NCBI GenBank assembly: GCA_035648735.1 | Contig: DASRKX010000120.1 | Coordinates: 18,395-82,394, forward strand | Direction: 5' to 3' | Length of the DNA stretch: 64,000 bases | Source of the DNA: REEB95 sp035648735 | GTDB taxonomy: Bacteria; Pseudomonadota; Alphaproteobacteria; ATCC43930; CGMCC-115725 | Part shown: positions 1 to 8,500 of the stretch, one piece after another | Layout of the letters: each line of letters opens with the position of its first letter | Numbering within the stretch: position 1 is the first letter of the stretch | Made by a program: the position numbers and the translations under genes | Notes under the pieces: generated by a model | What the model saw: the letters and a program-made list of their open reading frames with translations, nothing else | Databases searched by the model: none | What the model was told of the DNA's origin: nothing

Positions 1-60
1 ATCCGGAATGTTGGATGGGCCGGGAATTTGCAGTGAATGTCTGCCGCTCCGAAACGCCAT
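1..60 (-). CDS. Alanine/serine-glyoxylate aminotransferase, N-terminal fragment (continues past left edge)
   Basis: Only the first 20 codons lie in the window. They translate as MAFRSGRHSLQIPGPSNIPD, which matches the very conserved opening of class V PLP-dependent serine/alanine-glyoxylate aminotransferases (pattern GR-x-LQIPGP-S/T-N-x-PD). These enzymes transaminate glyoxylate to glycine in the cytoplasm. The ATG at 58-60 is preceded on the minus strand by AGGAG about 8 bases upstream, which supports this start. The gene lies 103 bases downstream of the MFS carrier on the same strand, with an imperfect hairpin (114-149, no T tract) between them. The identification rests on 20 residues only. 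Confidence 0.72.
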   Translation of the reverse strand, partial: MAFRSGRHSLQIPGPSNIPD

Positions 61-163
61 GATGAACCGCTCCTGATCGAAGAGGCGAGGAATTTGCCCG
101 GAAGCACGCTGAGCCGCAAGGGCCGGATGGGGGTATGACGGCCTTGCGGTCGAATGCCGCGGC

Positions 164-1486
164 TCACTCCGCAGCGGCGGCGCCTACGGCCGAACCCGTC
201 GGCGTGTCGAGCACCGATTTCTCGGGATCGAGCCAGAACGCCCAAACCGCGGCACCGCAGACGAGCAGCGCCGCGGCAACGATGAACGGCGCAACCCAGG
301 AACCGATTTGGACGAGAATGCCGAAGACCAGCGGCGACAACGCGCCGCCGATATTTCCCGCCATGTTCATCATGCCGGAAACGGTGCCCGAGTATTTTCC
401 GCCGACATGCATCGGCACCGCCCATGACGGCCCAATCGTACATTCGAGGAAGAACATCGCGCCGGTCAGGCAAGCGACGGCGGTATAGGCGCTCTCGGTC
501 ATGGCCGCCGGCACGATGCACACGGCGCAGCCGAGCAAGCCGGTGATCGCCACCGCGCGGTGGGCAAGTTTGGTGTTGCCGGTCTTGCGCAGCAGCCGGT
601 CGACCGCGAGGCCCCCGACCGTGTCGCCGACGACGCCGGCCCACAACGGCAGCGACGCCAGGATGCCGACCTTGAGCAGCGTGAAGTGGCGGTATTCGAC
701 GAGGTAGGACGGCAGCCAGCTCAGGAATATCCATAGGCAATAGACGTAGGTGAAATAGGCGCACATGATCGCCCACATATTCGGCGAGCGCAGCAGCGTG
801 CGCCACGGCACCTTCGGCCGTTCGCTCGACGCGGCGCGGATATTTCCTTTCGCGTCGACGCCACGGATGTATTCAAGCTCCGCTCGGTTCACCAGCGGAT
901 GCTCGTCCGGCTGGTTGCGATAGGTCAGGTACCACAGCGCCGTCCAGAGGAGGCCGAGCGCGCCGCAGATGTAGAACACCCAATGCCAGCCCAGCGTGGT
1001 CATGATGGCGACCACGATCGGCGGCGCGATGGCCGCGCCAATGCGGCTCGCGCTGTGCGAGAGACCTTGGCACAAGCCGCGCTCCTGCCGCGGATACCAT
1101 TCCTGCATGGCGCGGGTTGCGCTGGGAAATGCGCCGGCTTCGCCGATGCCGAACAGGAACCGGATGACGACGAAGGAGAATGCGCCCGTGACCGCCGCGG
1201 TGAGCGCGGTCATCACCGACCAATATCCCACCAGAATGGTCAGCACGTTCCGTGGACCGAACCGGTCGCCGAGCCAGCCGCCGGGCACCTGGAACGCCGC
1301 ATAGCTCCAGACGAAGGCGCTGAAGATCAGGCCCATCGTGACCTTGTCGAAGCCGAATTCCTTGCTGATGACGGGCGCCACGGTCGAGATGTTGACGCGA
1401 TCGAGATAGGTGATGAGGTACATCAGGCAGATCAGGAACATGATGTACCAGCGCCCCTTGCTGCGGCGCGGTTTGTCGGCTTCCAT
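164..1486 (-). CDS. MFS transporter, anion:cation symporter (ACS) type
   Basis: Inner-membrane carrier of 440 residues with the usual twelve hydrophobic segments of the major facilitator superfamily. The N-terminus has the LDRVN motif (about residues 28-32) after the first membrane helix and the loop 2-3 signature GDRFGPR (about 73-79), typical of the ACS group that imports sugar acids and other organic anions. The substrate cannot be read from sequence. An upstream in-frame start would add 18 residues, but the ATG at 1486 has a GGGAGGGAGG ribosome-binding site a few bases upstream and is preferred. It lies 28 bases after the methyltransferase gene and is probably co-transcribed with it and with the aminotransferase at the left edge. 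The link to glyoxylate or hydroxyacid metabolism is inference from neighbours. Confidence 0.85.
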   Translation of the reverse strand: MEADKPRRSKGRWYIMFLICLMYLITYLDRVNISTVAPVISKEFGFDKVTMGLIFSAFVWSYAAFQVPGGWLGDRFGPRNVLTILVGYWSVMTALTAAVTGAFSFVVIRFLFGIGEAGAFPSATRAMQEWYPRQERGLCQGLSHSASRIGAAIAPPIVVAIMTTLGWHWVFYICGALGLLWTALWYLTYRNQPDEHPLVNRAELEYIRGVDAKGNIRAASSERPKVPWRTLLRSPNMWAIMCAYFTYVYCLWIFLSWLPSYLVEYRHFTLLKVGILASLPLWAGVVGDTVGGLAVDRLLRKTGNTKLAHRAVAITGLLGCAVCIVPAAMTESAYTAVACLTGAMFFLECTIGPSWAVPMHVGGKYSGTVSGMMNMAGNIGGALSPLVFGILVQIGSWVAPFIVAAALLVCGAAVWAFWLDPEKSVLDTPTGSAVGAAAAE

Positions 1487-1514
1487 GGCGACCTCCCTCC
1501 CGTTTCGAGCTACC

Positions 1515-2378
1515 CTAAGCGCGCGATCGGTCCCCGACAAGATCGCGCAGCCGGACGGCGCGTTTCCGGAAGCTACGCCGCCAGCGCGCGAGATGGCGGT
1601 GACGGCGGTCCCACGCCGCCTGGCGGACGACGGCCAACGCCGAATCCGGCGGCACGAAGGCAGCGACCATGCGCGCCAATTCCGGATGCCGCTTCGAATC
1701 GTACATGATCGCCATGCCGGAAGGCGTGCCCAGCAGAAGTTGCGGCGTCATGCCGGCGATGCGGCCGATCTCCGCCAGCCCGGCATGAAGATCGCAAAAG
1801 ACGACGTCGTGAAAGAGGTACACCGCGTCGGACGCAGCCTTGTCGCGCACCGCGCGATAGTCGAGCACGATCTGCTCGCTGGTGTGCAAACCGTCGATGA
1901 AGGCGAGATCGACATTGCCGCCGAGCTCGACATCGACGATGCGTGCGACGTCCTGCGGCGAAATCCCCTGAAGCGCGCGCACTGGCAGTTGATGACGCTC
2001 GGCGATGCGGTTGGTAAGCGCCAGGCCATCGCGCATCGCCTGATCGGGCGCCATGTCGAGCGCCGCCACCTTGCCGCCGGGCATGAGCAGGCCGAGTGCC
2101 AGCGTGCTCCAGCCCATCGAATTGCCGATGATCAGCGCGCGCTTCGGATGATAGGCGGCGAGGACGTGCTCGAGGAAATAGACTTCCTGCACCGCGATGC
2201 CGAGATTGCCCGTCATGCTCTTGCCGTCGCGGCAGAACCAGGTAAACGTCGCCCACGGCAGACCGTCGGCGTGATTCGGCGCCACGCCGGCGCAGAGCTC
2301 GATGCCCTCCTCGCGATAGAATTCGGTGAGCATTCCGATGATCGGCATGGCGGCAGGAAAGCATGGCCTCCGCGGCAC
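1515..2378 (-). CDS. Class I SAM-dependent methyltransferase (Methyltransf_24-like)
   Basis: A 287-residue protein if the GTG at 2378 is used, or 277 residues from the ATG at 2348; neither has a convincing ribosome-binding site. The Rossmann nucleotide-binding region is visible: IGNSMGWST (about residues 84-92), then the acidic residue at the end of strand 2 in VAALDM (about 104-109), and later a VDLAFIDGLHT segment typical of the Methyltransf_24 family. The C-terminus is strongly basic and arginine rich. The substrate is unknown. The start lies just upstream of, and divergent from, the FAD/Fe-S dehydrogenase gene (start 2436), so the two genes share a very short intergenic region. Confidence 0.75.
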   Translation of the reverse strand: MPRRPCFPAAMPIIGMLTEFYREEGIELCAGVAPNHADGLPWATFTWFCRDGKSMTGNLGIAVQEVYFLEHVLAAYHPKRALIIGNSMGWSTLALGLLMPGGKVAALDMAPDQAMRDGLALTNRIAERHQLPVRALQGISPQDVARIVDVELGGNVDLAFIDGLHTSEQIVLDYRAVRDKAASDAVYLFHDVVFCDLHAGLAEIGRIAGMTPQLLLGTPSGMAIMYDSKRHPELARMVAAFVPPDSALAVVRQAAWDRRHRHLARWRRSFRKRAVRLRDLVGDRSRA

Positions 2379-2435
2379 GCCAAGATTTTTCGCGTCCCCT
2401 GGCCTTTTCTTCCGACTTCGCTTCTAATCCGGCGC

Positions 2436-5306
2436 ATGGCTCCGTCATCGCTGGAAACGCGTCTCCGGCGCGCGCTCAAGGGCGACGTGCTGTTCGACGA
2501 TTTCTCGCGCGGCCGCTATTCGACCGACGCCTCGATCTACCAGATCGAGCCCATCGGCGTGGTCGTGCCGCGCGATGTTGAGGACGTGACAGCGGCCTTC
2601 GCCATCGCCCGCGAGGAAGGGCTGGCGCTATTGCCACGCGGCGGCGGCACCTCGCAATGCGGCCAGACCGTCGGCCGCGCCCTGGTGCTCGATTGCAGCA
2701 AATACATGAACCGGATCGTCAGTCTCGATGCGGAGAAGCGGCGGGCACGCGTCCAGCCCGGCCTGGTGCTCGACCGCCTCAACCGCGGGCTCAAAGCCAA
2801 GGGCCTTTTCTTCCCGGTCGACATCTCGACCGCCGACCGCGCCACGCTGGGCGGCATGGCGGCGAACAATTCCTGCGGCGCACGCTCGCTGCGCTACGGC
2901 AACATGGTGCACAACGTGCGCGCTATCGGCGCGCTGCTGGTCGACGGCACGCGCGCCGAGTTCGGCGAGGTGCCGGGAAATTTCGACGAGCGGGCCATGC
3001 CCGAACGATATCGCGACCTGGTGCGTCGGATGCGCGCGCTGCACGACCGCGAGAAGGACGAGATCGAAGCGCGCTTCCCCAAGCTGCTGCGCCGCGTCGG
3101 CGGCTACAACATCGACATGATCTCGGATGCCGGCCACAACATGGCGCAGCTCCTGGTCGGATCGGAGGGTACGCTCGCCTTCTTCAACGAGATCGAGATC
3201 GAGCTGCAACCGATCCCGCCGCACCGCGTCCTCGGCATCTGTCACTTCCCGACCTTCCACAAGGCGATGCAATCGGCCAAGGCGATCGTCGCGCTCGGCC
3301 CCACCGCGGTCGAACTGGTCGACCGCACCATGATCGAGCTGGCGCGCGACATCGCCATGTTCCGGCCGATCGTCGAGCGCTTCGTTACGGGCGAGCCCGA
3401 GGCGCTGCTGCTTGTCGAGTTCGCCGGCGAGGACAAGTCGGCGAACGAGCGGCGGTTGCGGGCGCTCGTGGAACTGATGGGCGATCTCGGCCTGCCGGGA
3501 TCGGTGATCGTGGCAACCGACGATGCCTTCCAGACCGCCGTGTGGGAAATGCGCAAGGAAGGCCTCAATATCATGATGTCGATGAAGGATTCGCGAAAGC
3601 CGGTTTCGTTCATCGAGGATTGTGCGGTGCCGCTCGACGATCTGGCCGAATACACGTCGCGCCTCACCGCCATCTTCGCCAAGCACGGCACAACCGGCAC
3701 CTGGTACGCGCATGCCTCGGTCGGCTGCCTGCATGTGCGGCCGGTGCTGAACCTGAAGCAGGAAATCGACGTCAAGCGGATGCGCGCCATCGCCGAGGAA
3801 GCCTTCGCCATGGTGCGCGAATACAAGGGCTCGCATTCGGGCGAGCATGGCGACGGGCTGGTGCGCTCGGAATTCCACCTGCCGATGTCCGGGGCGCGGA
3901 TCGTCCGCGCCTTCGAGACGGTGAAGGAGGATTTCGACCCCGCCGGACTGCTCAACCCGGGCAAGATCGTGCATCCGCCTCGGATGGACGATCGCTCGCT
4001 GTTCCGCTTCAAGCCGGGCTACGCGACGCAATCGGTGGACACGGCGCTCGACTGGTCGGAATGGGGCGGCTTCGCCGGCGCGGTCGAGATGTGCAACAAC
4101 AACGGCGCCTGCCGCAAATGGGATTCGGGCGTCATGTGCCCGTCCTATCGGGCGACCGCCGATGAACAGCATTTGACGCGCGGCCGCGCCAATTCCCTGC
4201 GCCTGGCGCTGTCGGGACAATTGGGAGCGGATGCGCTCGCCTCGGAGGCGATGCGCGAGACCATGACGCTCTGCATCTCCTGCAAGGGCTGCAAACGCGA
4301 ATGCCCGACGGGCGTCGACATGGCGCGGATGAAGATCGAGTTCCTGCGGCAATACCGGAAAGCGCATGCGCTCTCCTTGCGCGACCGGCTGATCGCCTAT
4401 CTGCCGCGCTATGCCCCGTATGCCGCCCGGTTGGGCTTCCTGCTCAATCTGCGCGACCGCGTGCCTGGCTTGGCGTGGCTCAGCGAGAAAATCACCGGCT
4501 TCTCCGCCAAGCGAAAGCTGCCGCGCTGGCTGGCGCAGCCTTATATCGATGCCACCGCGGCGGTGGGGAACGGCCGCGAGGTCGTGCTGTTCGTCGATAC
4601 CTTCAACCGCTGGTTCGAGGCCGAAAACGCGCGCGCGGCCGAACGCGTGCTGATCCGCGCGGGATATCGCGTGGTTTCGGCGCAACGGAGGAACGAGCGC
4701 CCGCTGTGCTGCGGCCGCACCTTCCTCTCCGTCGGGCTGACCGACCAGGCGAAGATCGAGGCGCGCCGCACCATCGAAGCATTGAAGCCCTACGTCGCGC
4801 GCGGCGTGCCGGTCATCGGCCTCGAACCGTCATGCCTGCTGACGCTGCGCGACGAGTTCCCGGCGCTGCTGCCGGGCGAGGACAGACGCGCGCTGGCGAA
4901 ACGGGCGATGCTGTTCGAGGAATTCATCGCGGCGGAAAAATCGGCCGGGCGATTCGACCTGGCGCTGATGCCGATCAATGCCAAGGCGGTGCTGCACACG
5001 CATTGCCACCAGAAGGCCTTCGGCATCGCCGGCACCAGCGCCGCGGCGCTCAGGCTCATTCCCGGCCTCGATGTCGAGACCTTCGATTCCACCTGCTGCG
5101 GCATGGCGGGCGCCTTCGGCTACGAGGCCGAGCATCACGACATCTCGCTCAAAATCGGCGAGCTTGGCGTGCTGCCGAAGATGCGCGCGGCGCCGCCAGA
5201 CGCGGTGCTGGTCGCCGCCGGCACGAGCTGCCGCTGCCAGATCGCAGACGGCTCCGGCCGCGTGGCGCTCCACCCGGCAGTGATCCTCGACCGGGCCAGC
5301 GCCTAA
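2436..5306 (+). CDS. FAD-linked and Fe-S 2-hydroxyacid dehydrogenase (D-lactate/glycolate/D-2-hydroxyglutarate type)
   Basis: A 956-residue fused flavoprotein resembling GlcD plus GlcF, or YdiJ-like D-2-hydroxyacid dehydrogenases. The N-terminal FAD-binding domain carries PRGGGTSQCGQ (about residues 68-77), followed by an FAD-oxidase C-terminal domain. Then come ferredoxin-type cysteines C553, C559 and C568 and a CxxCxxCxxxC cluster at 613, 616, 619 and 623. Two C-terminal CCG motifs follow, at 758-759 and 887-888, as in heterodisulfide-reductase-like subunits. It should oxidise a D-2-hydroxyacid and pass electrons to the quinone pool at the membrane. The frame is open far upstream, but homology begins at the ATG at 2436. 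Its stop overlaps the convergent ftsY stop by four bases. The exact substrate is not determined by sequence. Confidence 0.88.
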   Translation: MAPSSLETRLRRALKGDVLFDDFSRGRYSTDASIYQIEPIGVVVPRDVEDVTAAFAIAREEGLALLPRGGGTSQCGQTVGRALVLDCSKYMNRIVSLDAEKRRARVQPGLVLDRLNRGLKAKGLFFPVDISTADRATLGGMAANNSCGARSLRYGNMVHNVRAIGALLVDGTRAEFGEVPGNFDERAMPERYRDLVRRMRALHDREKDEIEARFPKLLRRVGGYNIDMISDAGHNMAQLLVGSEGTLAFFNEIEIELQPIPPHRVLGICHFPTFHKAMQSAKAIVALGPTAVELVDRTMIELARDIAMFRPIVERFVTGEPEALLLVEFAGEDKSANERRLRALVELMGDLGLPGSVIVATDDAFQTAVWEMRKEGLNIMMSMKDSRKPVSFIEDCAVPLDDLAEYTSRLTAIFAKHGTTGTWYAHASVGCLHVRPVLNLKQEIDVKRMRAIAEEAFAMVREYKGSHSGEHGDGLVRSEFHLPMSGARIVRAFETVKEDFDPAGLLNPGKIVHPPRMDDRSLFRFKPGYATQSVDTALDWSEWGGFAGAVEMCNNNGACRKWDSGVMCPSYRATADEQHLTRGRANSLRLALSGQLGADALASEAMRETMTLCISCKGCKRECPTGVDMARMKIEFLRQYRKAHALSLRDRLIAYLPRYAPYAARLGFLLNLRDRVPGLAWLSEKITGFSAKRKLPRWLAQPYIDATAAVGNGREVVLFVDTFNRWFEAENARAAERVLIRAGYRVVSAQRRNERPLCCGRTFLSVGLTDQAKIEARRTIEALKPYVARGVPVIGLEPSCLLTLRDEFPALLPGEDRRALAKRAMLFEEFIAAEKSAGRFDLALMPINAKAVLHTHCHQKAFGIAGTSAAALRLIPGLDVETFDSTCCGMAGAFGYEAEHHDISLKIGELGVLPKMRAAPPDAVLVAAGTSCRCQIADGSGRVALHPAVILDRASA

Positions 5307-6220
5307 TCGAGCCCGGCTAGGCTGCGCGCGAAATCAACGGCGACGAAGGACCGGAGATCGTCGGCGCCCTCGCCGATGCCGATGAAATGCACCGGCAGCT
5401 TGAACGCTTCGGCCAAGGGCACCAGCACGCCGCCCTTGGCGGTGCCGTCGAGCTTGGTCATCACCAAGCCGGTGACGCCGACGATGTCGCGGAAGGATTG
5501 CGCCTGGCTGAGCGCGTTCTGGCCGATTGTCGCGTCGAGCACCAGCAGCACCGCATGCGGCGCCGTCGCGTCGGCCTTTTTCAGCACGCGCACGATCTTC
5601 TCCAACTCGGCCATGAGATGCGCCTTGTTGTGCAGCCGCCCCGCCGTATCGACGAGCAGCAGATCGGCGCCGCTCTTGCGCGCAGCCGCCAGCGCGTCGA
5701 AAGCCAAGCCCGCCGGATCGGCATCGGGCGGTCCGGCGATCACCGGCGCGCCGACGCGCGCGCCCCAGATCTCGAGCTGCTCGACGGCGGCGGCGCGGAA
5801 CGTATCGCAGGCGGCGAGCGTCACCGCTTTCCCCTCGCCGCGGAAGCGCTGCGCCAGCTTGCCGATGGTCGTCGTCTTGCCGCCGCCATTGACGCCGACG
5901 ACCAGAATGACGAAGGGCCTGACCGCGCCGGTAAAATCGATCGGCGCCTCGACCGGCGCCAGGGTGCGGCCGATCTCCTCGGCCAGCACGCCGCGAATCT
6001 CCTCGCCGCTCGAAGCCTTATCGAAGCGCGTTTGGCGCAGGCGCTCGACCACCTGCGCCGAAAGCCGCGTGCCGAGATCGGCGGCGATGAGGAGTTCTTC
6101 CAATTCCTCCAGCGTGGCGTCGTCGAGCTTGCGGCGCGTCAACACGCCGGCGATGCCGTCGGTCAGATTGCGCGACGAGCGCGCCAAACCGGTCTTGAGG
6201 CGCGCCAGTAAGCCGTTCAT
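5303..6220 (-). CDS. ftsY: Signal recognition particle receptor FtsY
   Basis: SRP GTPase receptor of 305 residues, which docks ribosome-SRP complexes at the inner membrane by forming a GTP-dependent heterodimer with Ffh. It has the N-terminal helical domain (about residues 1-90) and the NG GTPase domain with P-loop GVNGGGKTTT (109-118), the G3 motif DTAGRLHNK and the guanine-specificity motif TKLDGTAKGG. The long acidic A-domain of E. coli FtsY is absent, as is common in alphaproteobacteria. The ATG overlaps the mtaB stop by four bases, implying translational coupling in a dapF-mtaB-ftsY operon. Its partner ffh is transcribed divergently from the same locus. Confidence 0.97.
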   Translation of the reverse strand: MNGLLARLKTGLARSSRNLTDGIAGVLTRRKLDDATLEELEELLIAADLGTRLSAQVVERLRQTRFDKASSGEEIRGVLAEEIGRTLAPVEAPIDFTGAVRPFVILVVGVNGGGKTTTIGKLAQRFRGEGKAVTLAACDTFRAAAVEQLEIWGARVGAPVIAGPPDADPAGLAFDALAAARKSGADLLLVDTAGRLHNKAHLMAELEKIVRVLKKADATAPHAVLLVLDATIGQNALSQAQSFRDIVGVTGLVMTKLDGTAKGGVLVPLAEAFKLPVHFIGIGEGADDLRSFVAVDFARSLAGLD

Positions 6221-7467
6221 GCCGCAGCGCCCTGCAACCGATTGCCGTCGACGCCGGTGAGACGGAGCCGCGCGATCGCGCCCGCCTGGTGATCGCCGGC
6301 AAAGGCGACCGACGCGTAATGCTCGCTGCGGCCGAAGCCGGGCTTCTCGACGAGGACCGAAGCGACGGTCCCGACGCGCGCGGCCAGGGCTTGGCGCAAC
6401 GCCACAGTACCCGCGTCGCGCAGCCGCGCGGCCCGCTCCTTCACCGCCGCGCGCGGCAGCGCCGGCATGCGGGCGGCCGGGGTTCGCGGCCGGGCGCTGA
6501 ACGGAAAGACGTGCAGGTAGTCGAGGCCTGCGTCCTCGACCAGCGCCAGCGTGTTGGCGAACATCGCTTCGTCCTCGGTCGGGAAGCCGGCGATGAGATC
6601 GGCGCCGAGCGCCACGCCGGGACGCAAATTCCGCGCGCGCGCGCAGGCGGCGAGCGCATCGGCACGGCTGTGGCGCCGCTTCATCCGCTTCAGGATCAGA
6701 TCGTCACCGGCCTGGAGCGAGAGATGGAGATGCGGCATCAGCCGGGACTCTTCGGCAAGAAGACGCCAGAGGGTATGGTCGATCTCCACCGGGTCGAGCG
6801 AGGAGAGCCGCAGCCGCTGGAGTTCGGGCACCAGCGCCAGCAGGCGGGCGCAGAGCGATCCGAGATTCGGCCGGCCCGGCAGATCGCCGCCATAGGCGGT
6901 GAGATCGACGCCGGTCAGCACGATCTCGCCATAGCCCTGCGCCACGAGGTGGCGGGCCGCGGTGACGACATCTCCCGCCGGCACCGAGCGGCTGTTGCCG
7001 CGACCGAGGGGAATGACGCAGAAGGTGCAGCGGTGATCGCAGCCTTGCTGAACTTCGAGGAAGGCGCGGGCCCGCCCGGCATGATTCGGATCGAAGCCGT
7101 CGACCAGATGCGACGCCGTCTGCTTCAAGGTCATGATGTCGCCGACGGCAAGACGCGCATTGCCGCGCCACGCGGCGGCGTCGAGCTTCTCGGCATTGCC
7201 GAGCACGCGGTCGATCTCCGGCATGGCGGCGTAACGCGCCGGGTCGATCTGCGCCGCGCAGCCGGTGACGATGAGCGTCGCCTTCGGATTCTCGCGCCGC
7301 GCGCGGCGGATCGCCTGCCGCGCCTGGCGCTCGGCCTCGCCCGTCACGGCGCAGGTGTTGACGATGATCGCGTCGTCGAGCCCGGCCGCGACGGCATGGC
7401 CGCGCATGACTTCGGATTCAAAGGCGTTGAGGCGGCAACCGAAGGTGACGATGCGAGGTGCCGCCAT
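6217..7467 (-). CDS. mtaB: tRNA t6A37 methylthiotransferase MtaB
   Basis: Radical-SAM methylthiotransferase of 416 residues, expected to convert t6A to ms2t6A at position 37 of ANN-decoding tRNAs. The N-terminal UPF0004 domain supplies three cluster cysteines (C11, C39, C70). The radical-SAM cluster is CDHRCTFC (C143, C147, C150), followed by the partial TIM barrel. The C-terminal region is TRAM-like but short. It starts 3 bases after the dapF stop and ends overlapping the ftsY start, the conserved alphaproteobacterial arrangement. Confidence 0.95.
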   Translation of the reverse strand: MAAPRIVTFGCRLNAFESEVMRGHAVAAGLDDAIIVNTCAVTGEAERQARQAIRRARRENPKATLIVTGCAAQIDPARYAAMPEIDRVLGNAEKLDAAAWRGNARLAVGDIMTLKQTASHLVDGFDPNHAGRARAFLEVQQGCDHRCTFCVIPLGRGNSRSVPAGDVVTAARHLVAQGYGEIVLTGVDLTAYGGDLPGRPNLGSLCARLLALVPELQRLRLSSLDPVEIDHTLWRLLAEESRLMPHLHLSLQAGDDLILKRMKRRHSRADALAACARARNLRPGVALGADLIAGFPTEDEAMFANTLALVEDAGLDYLHVFPFSARPRTPAARMPALPRAAVKERAARLRDAGTVALRQALAARVGTVASVLVEKPGFGRSEHYASVAFAGDHQAGAIARLRLTGVDGNRLQGAAA

Positions 7468-7470
7468 GGC

Positions 7471-8307
7471 TCAGCCCGCCAGCAGCGACGGATCGATCTC
7501 GCCGGTGAAGCTCACCGCCACCGGACCGGTCATCGTCACGCGATCGTCGTCACGCCATTCGATGCCGAGCGTGCCGCCATCGGCGATGACATCCGCCCGG
7601 CGGCCGGCCAGGCCGCGGCGGCTCGCCGCCACCAGCGCCGCACAGGCGCCGGTGCCGCAGGCGGGGGTCAGACCGGCGCCGCGCTCCCAGACGCGCAGCC
7701 GGATCGTGTCGCGCGCCAGGATCTGCGCCACGCCGATATTGGCGCGCTGCGGAAAGAGCGGGTCGTGCTCGAGCTTGGGTCCGAGTACTCTAATGTCGAT
7801 CGCAGCGATGTCGGGCACGAAGAACGTCGCATGCGGATTGCCCATGCTGGTGGCGGCCGCGTCCTTGAGCGGATCCAGCGCCAGCGGCAGATGATCGGTA
7901 TCGCACTCCCGCGCCAGCGGAATGTCGCGCCAGCCCCAGCGCGGCTTGCCCATGTCGACCGTGACGCGGTTCTTGCCCGCGGTGTGCGCCGCCAGCATGC
8001 CGGCGGCGGTTTCGAGCGTGACGCTGGAAGCACCCGTCTCGCGCATGAGCAGATCGGCGACGCAGCGGGCCGCATTGCCGCAAGCCTCGACCTCGCCGCC
8101 ATCGGCGTTGCGGATGCGCATGAAGGCGGCGGCGGGGGCGCTGTGCGGCTGTTCGATGACGATGAGCTGGTCGGCGCCGATGCCGGTGTGGCGCGCCGCG
8201 ATCGCCGCAGCCGATTTGTCGTCGAGTGCCAACGGCTTGGCCCGCGCATCGATCACGACGAAATCGTTGCCGAGCCCATGCATCTTGATGAAGGGAATGC
8301 CGCGCAT
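7471..8307 (-). CDS. dapF: Diaminopimelate epimerase
   Basis: Interconverts LL- and meso-diaminopimelate in lysine and peptidoglycan synthesis. It has 278 residues from the ATG at 8307, where the family signature FIKMHGLGNDFVVID begins almost at once. Both catalytic cysteines are present: C76 in GGEVEACGN and C217 in ACGTGAC. An in-frame start 20 codons upstream exists, but it lacks a ribosome-binding site and adds non-conserved residues. It is the first gene of the dapF-mtaB-ftsY operon and is divergent from ffh. Confidence 0.96.
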   Translation of the reverse strand: MRGIPFIKMHGLGNDFVVIDARAKPLALDDKSAAAIAARHTGIGADQLIVIEQPHSAPAAAFMRIRNADGGEVEACGNAARCVADLLMRETGASSVTLETAAGMLAAHTAGKNRVTVDMGKPRWGWRDIPLARECDTDHLPLALDPLKDAAATSMGNPHATFFVPDIAAIDIRVLGPKLEHDPLFPQRANIGVAQILARDTIRLRVWERGAGLTPACGTGACAALVAASRRGLAGRRADVIADGGTLGIEWRDDDRVTMTGPVAVSFTGEIDPSLLAG

Positions 8308-8366
8308 GGCCAGGGATATAGGCGTCCCCCCGCAGGGTGTAAATAAAGGAAGGGCGGCCGCCTTCA

Positions 8367-8396
8367 TTGACAGAAACGACCCTCAGGGCTTAGTTT
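8367..8396 (+). promoter_or_regulatory. Candidate sigma-70 promoter of ffh
   Basis: A perfect TTGACA at 8367-8372 is followed after 18 bases by TAGTTT at 8391-8396, which keeps the most conserved T, A and final T of the -10 box. This would start transcription near 8403 and give ffh a leader of about 100 bases. It is inferred from consensus only. Confidence 0.45.
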
Positions 8397-8428
8397 CCGG
8401 CCTACTTCAAGGGAGTTAGACCTTGTTG

Positions 8429-8471
8429 CCCCCAGAGGGGGAGGCCAGTCCGCGCGTTGCGCGCACTGGCC
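8429..8471 (+). other. Two strong hairpins in the ffh leader
   Basis: Hairpin 1 pairs CCCCC (8429-8433) with GGGGG (8437-8441) around an AGA loop. Hairpin 2 pairs GGCCAGT (8443-8449) with ACTGGCC (8465-8471), continuing inward as CGCGC (8451-8455) paired with GCGCG (8459-8463) after one C-C mismatch. No T tract follows, so this is not a standard terminator. The ffh TTG start lies 30 bases downstream. It could be a leader structure controlling ffh or an intergenic palindromic element. It does not contain the conserved SRP RNA loop GGAAGGAAGC. Confidence 0.6.
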
Positions 8472-8500
8472 CGTTCGGTTTTGGCGTTTGGGAGAAATCT

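Noticed and set aside
2628..4685. 685-codon minus-strand frame opposite the FAD/Fe-S dehydrogenase
   Set aside because: It is a shadow of a gene with clear FAD and Fe-S motifs; the composition is histidine/arginine-rich without recognisable domains.
6289..8346. 685-codon plus-strand frame opposite mtaB and dapF
   Set aside because: It is antisense to two genes with intact catalytic motifs; no signature of its own.
8429..8471. ffh leader as an SRP (4.5S) RNA gene
   Set aside because: The conserved loop GGAAGGAAGC and the symmetric bulge sequences are absent, and the element is too short.
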